A stretch of DNA of 64,000 nucleotides from Deferribacter thermophilus (GTDB taxonomy: Bacteria; Chrysiogenota; Deferribacteres; Deferribacterales; Deferribacteraceae). Location: the NCBI RefSeq assembly GCF_049472675.1, contig NZ_JAPNXM010000004.1, positions 124,001-188,000 of the forward strand. Reading direction: 5' to 3'. Below the pieces are notes generated by a model. The model saw only the letters and a program-made list of their open reading frames with translations, searched no databases and was not told where the DNA came from. This document shows positions 52,025 to 60,530 of this stretch, piece after piece. The position numbers and the translations under genes were made by a program. Position 1 is the first letter of the stretch, and each line of letters starts with the position of its first letter.

Positions 52025-52552
52025 ATAAATAAGGAAGAGAATAAGGAGAGGGTAAACGAAGAGATTACCGCTCCAGAAGTAAGATTAATCCTTGAAGATG
52101 GTAGTCAGTACGGTATAGTTTCAATTGATGAGGCGTTAAAAATCGCGGAAGATAGGGGTTATGATTTAGTTGAGGTTGCTCCAAATGCAAAACCCCCCGT
52201 ATGTAAGGTTATGGATTATGGTAAGTATAAGTTTGAAAAGAACAAGAAAGAGCGAGAAGCAAGGAAGAAACTAAGGCAACATCAAATTGATGTAAAAGAG
52301 ATGAAATTTAGACCTAAGATTGATGAGCATGACTATCAGGTAAAGTTAAAACATGTTAGACGTTTTTTGGAAGATGGAGACAAGGTTAAGGTAGTAATGC
52401 GTTATAGAGGGAGAGAAATGGCCTTCCAAGAGCAAGGCCTTGAAATTTTAAATAGAATAGTGAAGGATTTAGAGGATCTCTGTGTTGTTGAAAAACATCC
52501 AGAGATGCAGGGTAGACAGCAAGTCATGGTACTTGCTCCAAAACACAACTAA
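52025..52552 (+). CDS. infC: Translation initiation factor IF-3 with ATA start codon
   Basis: A 175-residue IF-3. The N-terminal domain begins NKEENKERVNEEITAPEVRL and contains DLVEVAPNAKPPVCKVMDYG; the C-terminal domain includes EMKFRPKIDEHDYQVKLKH. The frame is closed upstream by the thrS TGA (52019-52021), and no ATG, GTG or TTG occurs before residue 63. The only fitting start is ATA at 52025, 6 bases after GGAGG (52014-52018). Rare AUU/AUC/AUA starts in infC allow IF-3 to repress its own translation. Naive annotation would begin at the ATG of 52211 and lose the N-terminal domain. Confidence 0.93.
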   Translation: MNKEENKERVNEEITAPEVRLILEDGSQYGIVSIDEALKIAEDRGYDLVEVAPNAKPPVCKVMDYGKYKFEKNKKEREARKKLRQHQIDVKEMKFRPKIDEHDYQVKLKHVRRFLEDGDKVKVVMRYRGREMAFQEQGLEILNRIVKDLEDLCVVEKHPEMQGRQQVMVLAPKHN

Positions 52553-52568
52553 AGTTCAGGAGGTTTGA

Positions 52569-52766
52569 ATGCCAAAGGTTAAAACCCATAGGGGAGCTGC
52601 TAAAAGATTTAAAGTTACAGGCAGCGGAAAAGTTAAGTACAAAAAGGCTGGCTTGAGGCACCTCCTTTCCTCAAAGGCCAAAAAGAGAAAGCGCGCATTG
52701 CGCCACCCTGGCATCCTGGAAGGAGCTGATGCCTTAAATGTTAAAAAATTAATACCGTATTTATAG
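52569..52766 (+). CDS. rpmI: Ribosomal protein L35
   Basis: A 65-residue basic protein with PKVKTHRGAAKRFKVTGSGK and HLLSSKAKKRKRALR, the L35 signature. AGGAGGT precedes the ATG. 16 bases after infC, 18 before rplT. Confidence 0.97.
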   Translation: MPKVKTHRGAAKRFKVTGSGKVKYKKAGLRHLLSSKAKKRKRALRHPGILEGADALNVKKLIPYL

Positions 52767-52784
52767 TGAAAAAAGGAGGAAGAA

Positions 52785-53132
52785 GTGCCTAGAGCAAAAG
52801 GTGGATTTAAAACGAGAAGACGCAGAAAAAAATGGTTAAAACTTACCAAAGGTTTTCGCGGTGCAGCTAATAATGTTTACAGAAAAAGTAGAGAAGCTGC
52901 GGAGCGTGCGTTAGCTTATGCTTACCGTGATAGGAAGCAGAGAAAAAGAGATTTTAGAAAGCTGTGGATTGTTAGGATAAACGCAGCTGTTAGACAGTAT
53001 GGTTTGAGCTATAGTAAGTTTATAGGACTTTTAAAGAAGAATAATATTGAAATCAACAGAAAAGTCCTTTCTGAAATGGCTATTAATAATCCAGAAGAAT
53101 TCGAAAAATTGGTTAAAAAAGTTTCTGCCTAA
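52785..53132 (+). CDS. rplT: Ribosomal protein L20
   Basis: A 115-residue L20: PRAKGGFKTRRRRKKWLKL, GFRGAANNVYRKSREA and RDRKQRKRDFRKLWIVRINA are typical. The start is GTG at 52785 with AAAGGAGGAA upstream. L20 often represses its own operon through the mRNA, but no obvious mimic structure was identified here. A terminator follows. Confidence 0.97.
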   Translation: MPRAKGGFKTRRRRKKWLKLTKGFRGAANNVYRKSREAAERALAYAYRDRKQRKRDFRKLWIVRINAAVRQYGLSYSKFIGLLKKNNIEINRKVLSEMAINNPEEFEKLVKKVSA

Positions 53133-53137
53133 AAATT

Positions 53138-53160
53138 GGGGGGATTCCCCCCTGTTTCTA
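53138..53160 (+). terminator. Rho-independent terminator after rplT
   Basis: Six G (53138-53143), loop ATT, six C (53147-53152), then TGTTTCTATTT. It ends the thrS-infC-rpmI-rplT unit 6 bases past the stop. Confidence 0.8.
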
Positions 53161-53259
53161 TTTAAACATATCTATAAAACTTTCTTGATTTTTTTCATAT
53201 TAAAAGTTATTGTTGGAAATTTAGAATATAAATTTACTTATAAACAACAGAGGTGATAA

Positions 53260-54327
53260 ATGATTGGTGTGTCATCAGAAATGTCTATTAAGGATATTTC
53301 TTTTGAGGTCAGTGTTGAAGACAGTTTAAAAAATTTGAAGCCACATCCTAAATTCAACACCTGTTCATTTGAAAATTATTATCCTGATCAAAAGTATAAA
53401 TCTCAAGCTGAAGTTAAAGAATTATTGTTTAATAAAATAAATAAATTAAATAGTAAAAAAAATAGTTTATTGATAAAGAAGAGATCTTTTTTTGATTTTT
53501 TTTCTAAAAGGAGTTCTAATAACAGACTTCAAAATATAAAAAATGTGTATTTAGATGGAGGTTATGGAGTAGGTAAAACTCATCTGTTAGCAGCTTGTTA
53601 TAATATTGCGGAGTGTAAAAAAGCTTTTATGTCTTTTTCTGAAATGTGTTATTATATTAATTATTTAGGGATAAATGAGAGTATAAAAATATTTTCAAAA
53701 TACGATTTATTATTAATTGATGAGTTCGAAATTGATGATCCAGCTACAGTGAGAATGATGGCAAAGTTTTTCGAAGAGATCAATAAAAATACTTTAATCA
53801 TAACTACATCAAATACGCTACCATCAGATTTGGGCAAAGATAGATTTCAAGCTGATGAATTTAAAAGAGAGATGGGTGTGATAGCTAATACTTTTAAAGT
53901 AGTAAAAATAGATGGTGAAGATTACAGAAGGAAGAAAAAAGAAATAGTTAAAAATATAGAAAATGGATCTTTTGAAATTGCATATGGAGAATATGAATGT
54001 ACTGGGAGTAGAAAAAAGTGTTTGGTTAATTTTGAAGAACTTATGAATCAGTTAGAACAAATTCACCCCTTTAGGTTTTATCTTATACCAGAGCATATCG
54101 AAGCTCTTTTTATAAGGGATTTTAAACCGTTTCCCATGTTAAATACAGCATTAAGATTTACATATTTGGTGGATATGTGCTATTATTATAATACAAAGCT
54201 TTTTATTAAATCTGTTTATAAATTGGATGATATTTTTAGTCGAGAAATGATAGAATCCTGTTTTGAAAAGAAATTGAAAAGGTGTTTGTCAAGGTTAGGA
54301 GAAATTTCAACTTTTTATGAAAGATAA
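53260..54327 (+). CDS. ZapE/AFG1-like ATPase
   Basis: A 355-residue P-loop ATPase resembling ZapE (yeast Afg1). The signs are Walker A GGYGVGKTHLL (about 99-108), Walker B LLIDEFEIDDPATVRMMAKFFEEI (about 150-173), a sensor segment ITTSNTLPSDLGKDRF, and VVKIDGEDYRRK, which matches the ZapE DYR motif. It is divergent from the proteobacterial type, with a unique 30-residue Lys/Ser-rich loop before Walker A. ZapE acts in cell division and membrane-protein quality control; role here is inferred. GAGGTG lies before the ATG. A 14-base gap precedes the phosphatase gene. Confidence 0.75.
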   Translation: MIGVSSEMSIKDISFEVSVEDSLKNLKPHPKFNTCSFENYYPDQKYKSQAEVKELLFNKINKLNSKKNSLLIKKRSFFDFFSKRSSNNRLQNIKNVYLDGGYGVGKTHLLAACYNIAECKKAFMSFSEMCYYINYLGINESIKIFSKYDLLLIDEFEIDDPATVRMMAKFFEEINKNTLIITTSNTLPSDLGKDRFQADEFKREMGVIANTFKVVKIDGEDYRRKKKEIVKNIENGSFEIAYGEYECTGSRKKCLVNFEELMNQLEQIHPFRFYLIPEHIEALFIRDFKPFPMLNTALRFTYLVDMCYYYNTKLFIKSVYKLDDIFSREMIESCFEKKLKRCLSRLGEISTFYER

Positions 54328-54341
54328 ATGCGAGAATTGTT

Positions 54342-55106
54342 ATGCTTGATTTCTTAAAAGATGTGGCTTTAAAGGCTGGTAAGATAATTAAAGAAAACTT
54401 CTTATTAAACAATAAAGTTTACCATAAAGGCAAAATTGATTTGGTAACAGAAATTGATATTAAAGTTGAAAATTTTATTAAAGAAAAATTATCAAAACAT
54501 TTTGATAAAGTAAAAATTATAGCTGAAGAGTCCTTTGAAGGTGATTTTCAAAATGACAATGTGTTTTTTATTGATCCTATTGATGGGACTACAAATTTTG
54601 TTCATAGATTTCCTTTTGTTGCTGTTTCGATTGCATATTACTCAAAAGATTGTCAAATTGGAGTTGTGTATAATCCTATCATTGATGAGCTATTTTATGC
54701 TCAAACTGATAAAGGTGCATTTTTGAATGGTGTTCAGATTTTTGTTTCAAAAAATGAGAGTATTAATAATTCCTTAATTGCAACAGGTTTTCCTTATTCG
54801 TCTGTAGAAAAGAATATTAAAGAATTAATAAATATCTTAGAGAGGATTTTAAAAAGTAGTAGAGGTGTTAGAAGGGCTGGTTCTGCAGCTTTAGATCTTT
54901 GTTATGTTGCTAAAGGGGTTTTTGATGGTTATTATGAAACGGGACTAAAGCCGTGGGATGTTGCTGCAGGTATGGTTATTGTTAAAGAAGCAGGTGGGGT
55001 GATACTAAATAGAAATGGCAGAAATTACAATTTTGTTGATGATTATATTGTGGCTACAAATGGAAAAATTACAGATGATTTATTGGGAATTTTAAATGGC
55101 GTTTAG
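54342..55106 (+). CDS. Inositol-1-monophosphatase family protein
   Basis: A 254-residue Mg2+-dependent phosphatase of the IMPase/SuhB family. Metal ligands are clear: Glu in EESFEG, the IDPIDGTTNFVH core (about 79-90) and KPWDVAAGMVIVKEAGG near the C-terminus. Substrates may be inositol phosphate, fructose-1,6-bisphosphate or related sugars; SuhB-type members also influence rRNA transcription. It overlaps the DUF4388 gene by 11 bases. Confidence 0.9.
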   Translation: MLDFLKDVALKAGKIIKENFLLNNKVYHKGKIDLVTEIDIKVENFIKEKLSKHFDKVKIIAEESFEGDFQNDNVFFIDPIDGTTNFVHRFPFVAVSIAYYSKDCQIGVVYNPIIDELFYAQTDKGAFLNGVQIFVSKNESINNSLIATGFPYSSVEKNIKELINILERILKSSRGVRRAGSAALDLCYVAKGVFDGYYETGLKPWDVAAGMVIVKEAGGVILNRNGRNYNFVDDYIVATNGKITDDLLGILNGV

Positions 55107-57465
55107 TTCTCAGCTGATTGGCGATTTAAAATCAATGTCTGTTCCTGATATTTATCAGTGGGTTGCAAATAGCAAAAGGACTGGGTATGTTTTTTTTCAA
55201 AGGGGAACTGAAGAGGTAAAAGCTTATTTTGATAAAGGGGATTTGATAAACATCACTTCAAATATCCCTGATTTTCTTCTTGGTAGTCTATTAATCAGAT
55301 ATAAAAAAATAGATAAAAAAACTTTGGCCACATGTTTAAAGTTGCAGATAAAAACAAAAGAGCCTCTGGGGCAACTATTAGTTCAAAAAGGCTTTATAAG
55401 TAAAGAGGATTTGAATTTTATTCTAAAGCAGCAGATGATCGAGCTGACTACCTATCTACTTGAATGGGAAAAAGGGTTTTTCTTTTTTGATGAGGTTAGT
55501 AAATCTTTTAAACATTTTATAGCTATTAAAATTGATGAAATTTTATTCGAAGCAATTAGGAGAAAGGATGAATTAGCACTTTATAGAAAAGTTTTAAGTG
55601 AAAAAGATATTATTAAATTAAATACAAGTGAGCAAGAGTATAGCAGTTTAGCCAATGTTATTGATGGAAAAAAATCTGTCCATGAAATAATTTATGAATT
55701 AGGTGGAGATTATGTAGATAATTATAAGCTTTTATATGAACTGTTTTTAAATAAAAAACTTATAAAAGTTGGAACTAAAGAAGATATATATAATCCATCT
55801 GTTACATTTCTTTTGGCGCTTGAGTTGTTTGGTAAAGGGAAAATTTATGACTCCTATATTCAAATTAAATCTTTATATGATAAATACCCTGAAGGGTTGA
55901 CTATTAAAAATTTTTATCAAAATCTTGTTGTCCATGTGGATAAATTGTTTGAGAAAACATTTGGTGGCGAAAATGCCTGTTTTAAAGTCAATAACTTAAA
56001 ATTACTTGATCAAAAAATATATCTTACACCAAAGGATGGTTATGTAGTATCAAGGATTGCTGAAGAACCTTGTTTTGATGATTTAAAGAAGGTTTGTAAT
56101 CTTGAAAAGACAGAGCTTAAACTGATTTTATTAAAGTTATATAAAATGGGGGTTGTTTTATTAAAAGATATCAAAAAGAAAGAAACAAAAGAATTATCAG
56201 AAGATAGTGTAGTGGCAATCTTGGATGTTATAAAAAATGAGATGACTGGTGCATTGGAGATAATTACTGAAGAGTTTAAGGCTAATATGTTTTTTGAGAA
56301 TGGAAAATGTAAAATTTGTTATTCTCAATCTGAAAAATTTCATATTTGTAAATACATAGAGAAGATAACTAATAAGAGTTTAAATACCGATGATTTTTAT
56401 AAATTGATAAACAGTGTAATTGAAAAAGAAATTATAAAAATAGTGGAATTAGAAAAAATTTTAGAAATGTATAGCTTAGTTTTAGTTGGCGAAATAGTTA
56501 AATCGAAGTCTATTTCAAATATTTTTGTTTATAATGATCTGTTTGGATATGATTTAAAATTAAATATAAATTTGCTTTATTTGATTGTATTTGCTTTAAA
56601 TGATGTAGAAAGGGAATTGGATATACAATTTGATTTGGGGCAATATTATGAATTAACAGTAAAAGTTGAAGAAATTTTAGAAATCTTCGAAGATTACATT
56701 GTAATTAAAAATCTTTTAAATAAATTTGAAGATAATCTTATTGAGCCATCTACCATAAGGAATTGTTCTCTTTATGAAATAAATATTTTAAAAATCCTTT
56801 ATTATTTGGAATATTTGAAACCAGCTGGAATTCATAGTTTAACAGTGGAAGAGCTCAAAAATTATTTAGCAGAAATTCAAAACAAGACACCTTTTGAGAT
56901 TTTTGAAATAAATAAAGAGAGTTATTCTATTGATGTGGTTAAGAAAAAGTATGTTGATTTTACTAAGAAGTTTCATCCTGATCTATTTGATGATAATGAT
57001 CGTAAATCGTTGGCAAAAGAGATTTTTGGGATTATTAAAGAGGGGTTTGATTATCTTGTTACCCATGAAAAGGTTGAAGAAAGTAAGCCAAGGATTGATG
57101 CTAAAAGGATATTTCTTGCTGAGCAATTGTTAGCAAGTGGTAAAGTTTATTTAAATATGGGGCGAATTACAGATGCCTGTGAAGCTTTTATAAAAGCTTA
57201 TGAAAACTTTAATATGGATGAGGAGATAAAGGCGTATTATGGGCTTGCTTTGATTAAAAAGGGTGATTTTGCAAATGGGTTTGAAATATTAGATAATACA
57301 AAATTTTATAATTTCAATGACCCCAATTTATATTATGCCTATTTAGATGCTGCAATGAGGTTAAGGAAACTCGAAAAAGCTAAGAAAGTATTAAAAAAAT
57401 TTGAATCAGAATTTAAGAGTCTTTCACACAAAGCTGATTTTTACAAAAGAAAACTAGGGTATTAA
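55096..57465 (+). CDS. DUF4388 (PATAN) - J-domain - TPR protein
   Basis: A 789-residue cytosolic protein. The N-terminal 130 residues look like a DUF4388/PATAN domain (SSQLIGDLKSMSVPDIYQWV, GYVFFQRGTEEVKAYFDKGDLI) with a helical KEPLGQLLVQKG segment. The middle (150-600) is a poorly conserved helical region. Near residue 610-660 is a J domain with the HPD motif in KKFHPDLFDDNDRK. The C-terminus (about 675-789) has TPR-like repeats (GKVYLNMGRITDACEAFIKA). Similar combinations occur in Geobacter-type and myxobacterial proteins. A chaperone-linked signalling role is plausible; no partner is identified. It starts within the phosphatase gene. Confidence 0.75.
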   Translation: MAFSSQLIGDLKSMSVPDIYQWVANSKRTGYVFFQRGTEEVKAYFDKGDLINITSNIPDFLLGSLLIRYKKIDKKTLATCLKLQIKTKEPLGQLLVQKGFISKEDLNFILKQQMIELTTYLLEWEKGFFFFDEVSKSFKHFIAIKIDEILFEAIRRKDELALYRKVLSEKDIIKLNTSEQEYSSLANVIDGKKSVHEIIYELGGDYVDNYKLLYELFLNKKLIKVGTKEDIYNPSVTFLLALELFGKGKIYDSYIQIKSLYDKYPEGLTIKNFYQNLVVHVDKLFEKTFGGENACFKVNNLKLLDQKIYLTPKDGYVVSRIAEEPCFDDLKKVCNLEKTELKLILLKLYKMGVVLLKDIKKKETKELSEDSVVAILDVIKNEMTGALEIITEEFKANMFFENGKCKICYSQSEKFHICKYIEKITNKSLNTDDFYKLINSVIEKEIIKIVELEKILEMYSLVLVGEIVKSKSISNIFVYNDLFGYDLKLNINLLYLIVFALNDVERELDIQFDLGQYYELTVKVEEILEIFEDYIVIKNLLNKFEDNLIEPSTIRNCSLYEINILKILYYLEYLKPAGIHSLTVEELKNYLAEIQNKTPFEIFEINKESYSIDVVKKKYVDFTKKFHPDLFDDNDRKSLAKEIFGIIKEGFDYLVTHEKVEESKPRIDAKRIFLAEQLLASGKVYLNMGRITDACEAFIKAYENFNMDEEIKAYYGLALIKKGDFANGFEILDNTKFYNFNDPNLYYAYLDAAMRLRKLEKAKKVLKKFESEFKSLSHKADFYKRKLGY

Positions 57466-57521
57466 TATTTTTCTAAAAATTATTAATAATTAACGGTAAA
57501 ATTTATAGTATGATTATAATA

Positions 57522-57556
57522 AAATAGCCCCGCATATTGCGGGGCTATTTATTTAT
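57522..57556. terminator. Bidirectional terminator between the J-domain and cytochrome genes
   Basis: A perfect 12-bp stem (57522-57533 with 57539-57550) with an ATATT loop and T-rich DNA on both sides lies between convergent genes. It is the strongest terminator of the window. Confidence 0.92.
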
Positions 57557-59667
57557 GGTCTAGTTACATTATCACAACTTATAGCACCGTACCATTCACA
57601 TGCATTTGCGTAGGATGATAGATCAATTGTTCCATCTAATACTCCATTGTCAAAGAAGTCTATTGCATCGAATATAACCCTCTTAGCATAATATCTATTA
57701 TGAGCAAAAGCTCCTGGTTCATGACTTATCCATACATAATTGTAAGCCGCACCATAAGCATTCTTGTCTTCGTTTCCGAAAACAGTTGACCAATTATTTT
57801 CAGCAGCAAAGAAATTTGCATTACTACAGTCTATACTTACATTATCAAATAATGCTATATATGGATAACTACTTTTAGTACATATTTTTCCAGTATTGCT
57901 AACATTTTGGTTTTCAATATAATATTTCATTGCTTCAAGAGCATTTTCAAAGCCAGTTTTTTCTTCTTCAAGTTTTTCAAAAGTCATCTCATACTGTCCT
58001 GTATGACAATTTGAACAAACTGCTAACACATTTGCTCTAATAGCATCGTCGTTTCCGTCACCATCTGTATCCTCGGTAATAGCAAATGTGTGATCTTTTT
58101 TACCATTTGAAGCATCAGGCATGTGACAGGTAACACAAGGACCATCATAACCAGTACCAAATTCATTATCTATACCAATCTTATTATGCTCATAATATGG
58201 GACATCGTCATAGCTAACTCCTTCAAACTCATAAGCAGCAAACTTAAATATTGTACCAGAAGTATCTAAATAGTGGGTTGAAGAGCCAGAGCTGTTACCA
58301 TCCAGTGAGTTATCATCACTATATTTTCTATCAACATCAAGCATTATCGAAGTTCTTCCAACATGACAAGTTATACAGGTTTTTGATGCACCTAAATCAG
58401 GTATAGCATCAATTCTTGAATTAAATTTAGCCTGAACAGAAGTATTGTCATTAGTATCTTCATAGAAAAATCTGCCACTGTTTATATCTGGTAAAGCCTT
58501 GAAAATATCTACAACAGTAGTTGATTCAGAAACATTTAACCCACCAGCGTTATCTTTATGACAGCCCCAACAGTATAACAATTCATTTTGACCTGAAGGG
58601 ATGATTGTACCGTTGTCTAATTTTTGCCAGCCAGCTAAATGTGAAAAATCATTGTTTGCAGGGTCATAAGATGCAAGTTGTGTTTGGAAGTTTTTCGCAC
58701 CTGTTGCGGTATGACATCTTTGACATGCTTGTCTATTAGCAGCATCCCAATCATAGTGAGACCATGCAGGGCCAGTATCATCAGTAACACCTACATCAAA
58801 AAAGCTTAAATTATCTGCTGTTTTTCCTGATGCTTCCCATTCAGCTTCTTTAACATTCAAAATATGTCCAGCATGAGCTGACCTTGCCCATTGAACATAA
58901 ATTGAGTTATTATCCTTCTCATCATAACCATCGCCAGGAATTGACTCTCTATCAATTTTAACATAATGAGGATCATGACATTTTACACAAGCATCAGAGT
59001 CAGTAGGATTTATTACATAACCTTCAATAATATCAGTTGTTTCAGGATTGTCATAGTGGGTATCACTGATGACTCTAAAAGGTCTTGATTTTCCTTGTCT
59101 TGTTATATGTTGAGTTTCACCTTTCAACCAGTTTTCATTATCGTCAGTAAGTTGATGACATGTAGTGCATATACTATATTGGTATGACCAACCATTCTTT
59201 AACGATTCATTATAGGCCATTGGCAATGGAGTAGTAGGACTAGTAGCATGCATACTACCTGGGCCATGACAGCCTTCACACCCTACAAAAGGTCTGTGAG
59301 CAGTATCTACGTTATTATAACCTGTCACTAACTTTGTGACCATATCAACGACAGGTAGTGTAATTTCGGTATCCATATCTAAATCAATTGGGTTATGACA
59401 TGGGCCTGATGTACAAGAATGATCTGGGTCAGAGTTAATATTTGCATGCCTAGAGTTAGACCATTTTGCATATGCCTCAACAAACTTTGCGTTTCCAGGT
59501 ATATGACAAGTAAGACACGTTTCTGTGCCAACGTAATTGGCGGCATCATAAACAGTTTGAGCATCTCCCGTCTGATCGCCACCAGATTTCATGCTACTAC
59601 CGCCACAGGCGTAAAATAACGTCATCGAAGCGATTAATAAAATAAAAAGTTTAACATATTGCTTCAT
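57553..59667 (-). CDS. Ten-haem outer-membrane lipoprotein c-type cytochrome
   Basis: 704 residues. The N-terminus MKQYVKLFILLIASMTLFYACGG is a signal peptide with a lipobox-like site at Cys21 (-3 is Phe, so slightly atypical). Nine CXXCH haem motifs are present (CLTCH, CEGCH, CTTCH, CVKCH, CQRCH, CWGCH, CITCH, CVTCH, CSNCH), plus one CX4CH (CTSGPCH, residues 85-91). The last 130 residues have no haem motif but four Cys. It is probably the cell-surface terminal cytochrome of a porin-cytochrome complex with the two genes upstream, as in Geobacter conduits, passing electrons to metal oxides or other external acceptors. GGAGGA precedes the ATG. It is last in the unit. Confidence 0.9.
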   Translation of the reverse strand: MKQYVKLFILLIASMTLFYACGGSSMKSGGDQTGDAQTVYDAANYVGTETCLTCHIPGNAKFVEAYAKWSNSRHANINSDPDHSCTSGPCHNPIDLDMDTEITLPVVDMVTKLVTGYNNVDTAHRPFVGCEGCHGPGSMHATSPTTPLPMAYNESLKNGWSYQYSICTTCHQLTDDNENWLKGETQHITRQGKSRPFRVISDTHYDNPETTDIIEGYVINPTDSDACVKCHDPHYVKIDRESIPGDGYDEKDNNSIYVQWARSAHAGHILNVKEAEWEASGKTADNLSFFDVGVTDDTGPAWSHYDWDAANRQACQRCHTATGAKNFQTQLASYDPANNDFSHLAGWQKLDNGTIIPSGQNELLYCWGCHKDNAGGLNVSESTTVVDIFKALPDINSGRFFYEDTNDNTSVQAKFNSRIDAIPDLGASKTCITCHVGRTSIMLDVDRKYSDDNSLDGNSSGSSTHYLDTSGTIFKFAAYEFEGVSYDDVPYYEHNKIGIDNEFGTGYDGPCVTCHMPDASNGKKDHTFAITEDTDGDGNDDAIRANVLAVCSNCHTGQYEMTFEKLEEEKTGFENALEAMKYYIENQNVSNTGKICTKSSYPYIALFDNVSIDCSNANFFAAENNWSTVFGNEDKNAYGAAYNYVWISHEPGAFAHNRYYAKRVIFDAIDFFDNGVLDGTIDLSSYANACEWYGAISCDNVTRP

Positions 59668-59689
59668 ACTTTCCTCCTACATTTATTTG

Positions 59690-60520
59690 TTAATGGCATT
59701 TTCTACAAGTTTTACCATTTGTTGCTTTTCTAATATTATCTTTTATATCATCCCAATCTTTTGGATGAGGATTTACCATCAAACCTGTTCTTGCACTATG
59801 ACATTTCAAACAAGTATCACCATCTGAATGGCAGGATTGACAAGTAGCAAGGTTTTTTCTAGCCTCTCTTGCGTGGTTATTTGACCATTCATGAGATGGT
59901 AATACTGAGTTTGTATGACATGTTTGGCATTGATACTCGTTAAACTGAGAGTGTGCTGGCCCTGAAGGGCTTGTTTGAAGATTGCTCCAACCTTTTCTGT
60001 GGGATTCTATTTGAAGATCTTCATCAGAGAATTTTTCATGACAATCACTGCAGAATTTTACTTCGTGGCATGATTGACAAGAGTTTGGATCACTTTTAGC
60101 ATAAAGTGGGTGAGCCACGATAAAGTCTGATCTATGAACATTTACAGGGCTGTCAGAAATACCAGGTATTTCATCAGCAAAACCACCTTTATGACAGTCC
60201 ATACAAAATGATTGTTTATGACAAGCGTTACAGTCATATTTATCCATTTTAGCTTCAACTTTATGCTTTATTGCCCAATTAACACCATAATGAGTTTTTA
60301 AACCAGGAAATTTTACACTTTCAACAAATCCCTTATCGTGACAATCTAAGCAGGTATTATTAGATGGTTTTACCGATTTGTCAGTATCCACTTTATGACA
60401 TACAGAGCATTCTTCCCCTTCCAGAGTTTTCAAGTGTTTGTCATGGTCAAACTGCAAGGCAGAGAGAGAAAAACTCAACCCAAATAATAACAGTAGTGTA
60501 ATAAATATTTTTTTACTCAT
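59690..60520 (-). CDS. Periplasmic ten-haem c-type cytochrome
   Basis: 276 residues with a cleavable signal peptide (MSKKIFITLLLLFGLSFSLSALQ) and ten CXXCH motifs: CSVCH, CLDCH, CNACH, CMDCH, CQSCH, CSDCH, CQTCH, CQSCH, CLKCH, and CRKCH as the last five residues. With one haem per about 25 residues it is a compact electron wire, of the size expected for the cytochrome inserted in, or docked under, an outer-membrane barrel. It lies 10 bases after the barrel gene and 22 before the lipoprotein gene. GGGAGGAC precedes the ATG. Confidence 0.92.
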   Translation of the reverse strand: MSKKIFITLLLLFGLSFSLSALQFDHDKHLKTLEGEECSVCHKVDTDKSVKPSNNTCLDCHDKGFVESVKFPGLKTHYGVNWAIKHKVEAKMDKYDCNACHKQSFCMDCHKGGFADEIPGISDSPVNVHRSDFIVAHPLYAKSDPNSCQSCHEVKFCSDCHEKFSDEDLQIESHRKGWSNLQTSPSGPAHSQFNEYQCQTCHTNSVLPSHEWSNNHAREARKNLATCQSCHSDGDTCLKCHSARTGLMVNPHPKDWDDIKDNIRKATNGKTCRKCH

Positions 60521-60530
60521 AAGTCCTCCC

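Noticed and set aside
52556..52849. 97-codon minus-strand frame over rpmI/rplT
   Set aside because: Fully antisense to two certain ribosomal protein genes; no independent start signals.
53047..53256. 69-codon plus-strand frame overlapping the end of rplT
   Set aside because: It runs through the rplT terminator and lacks a ribosome-binding site; out-of-frame shadow.
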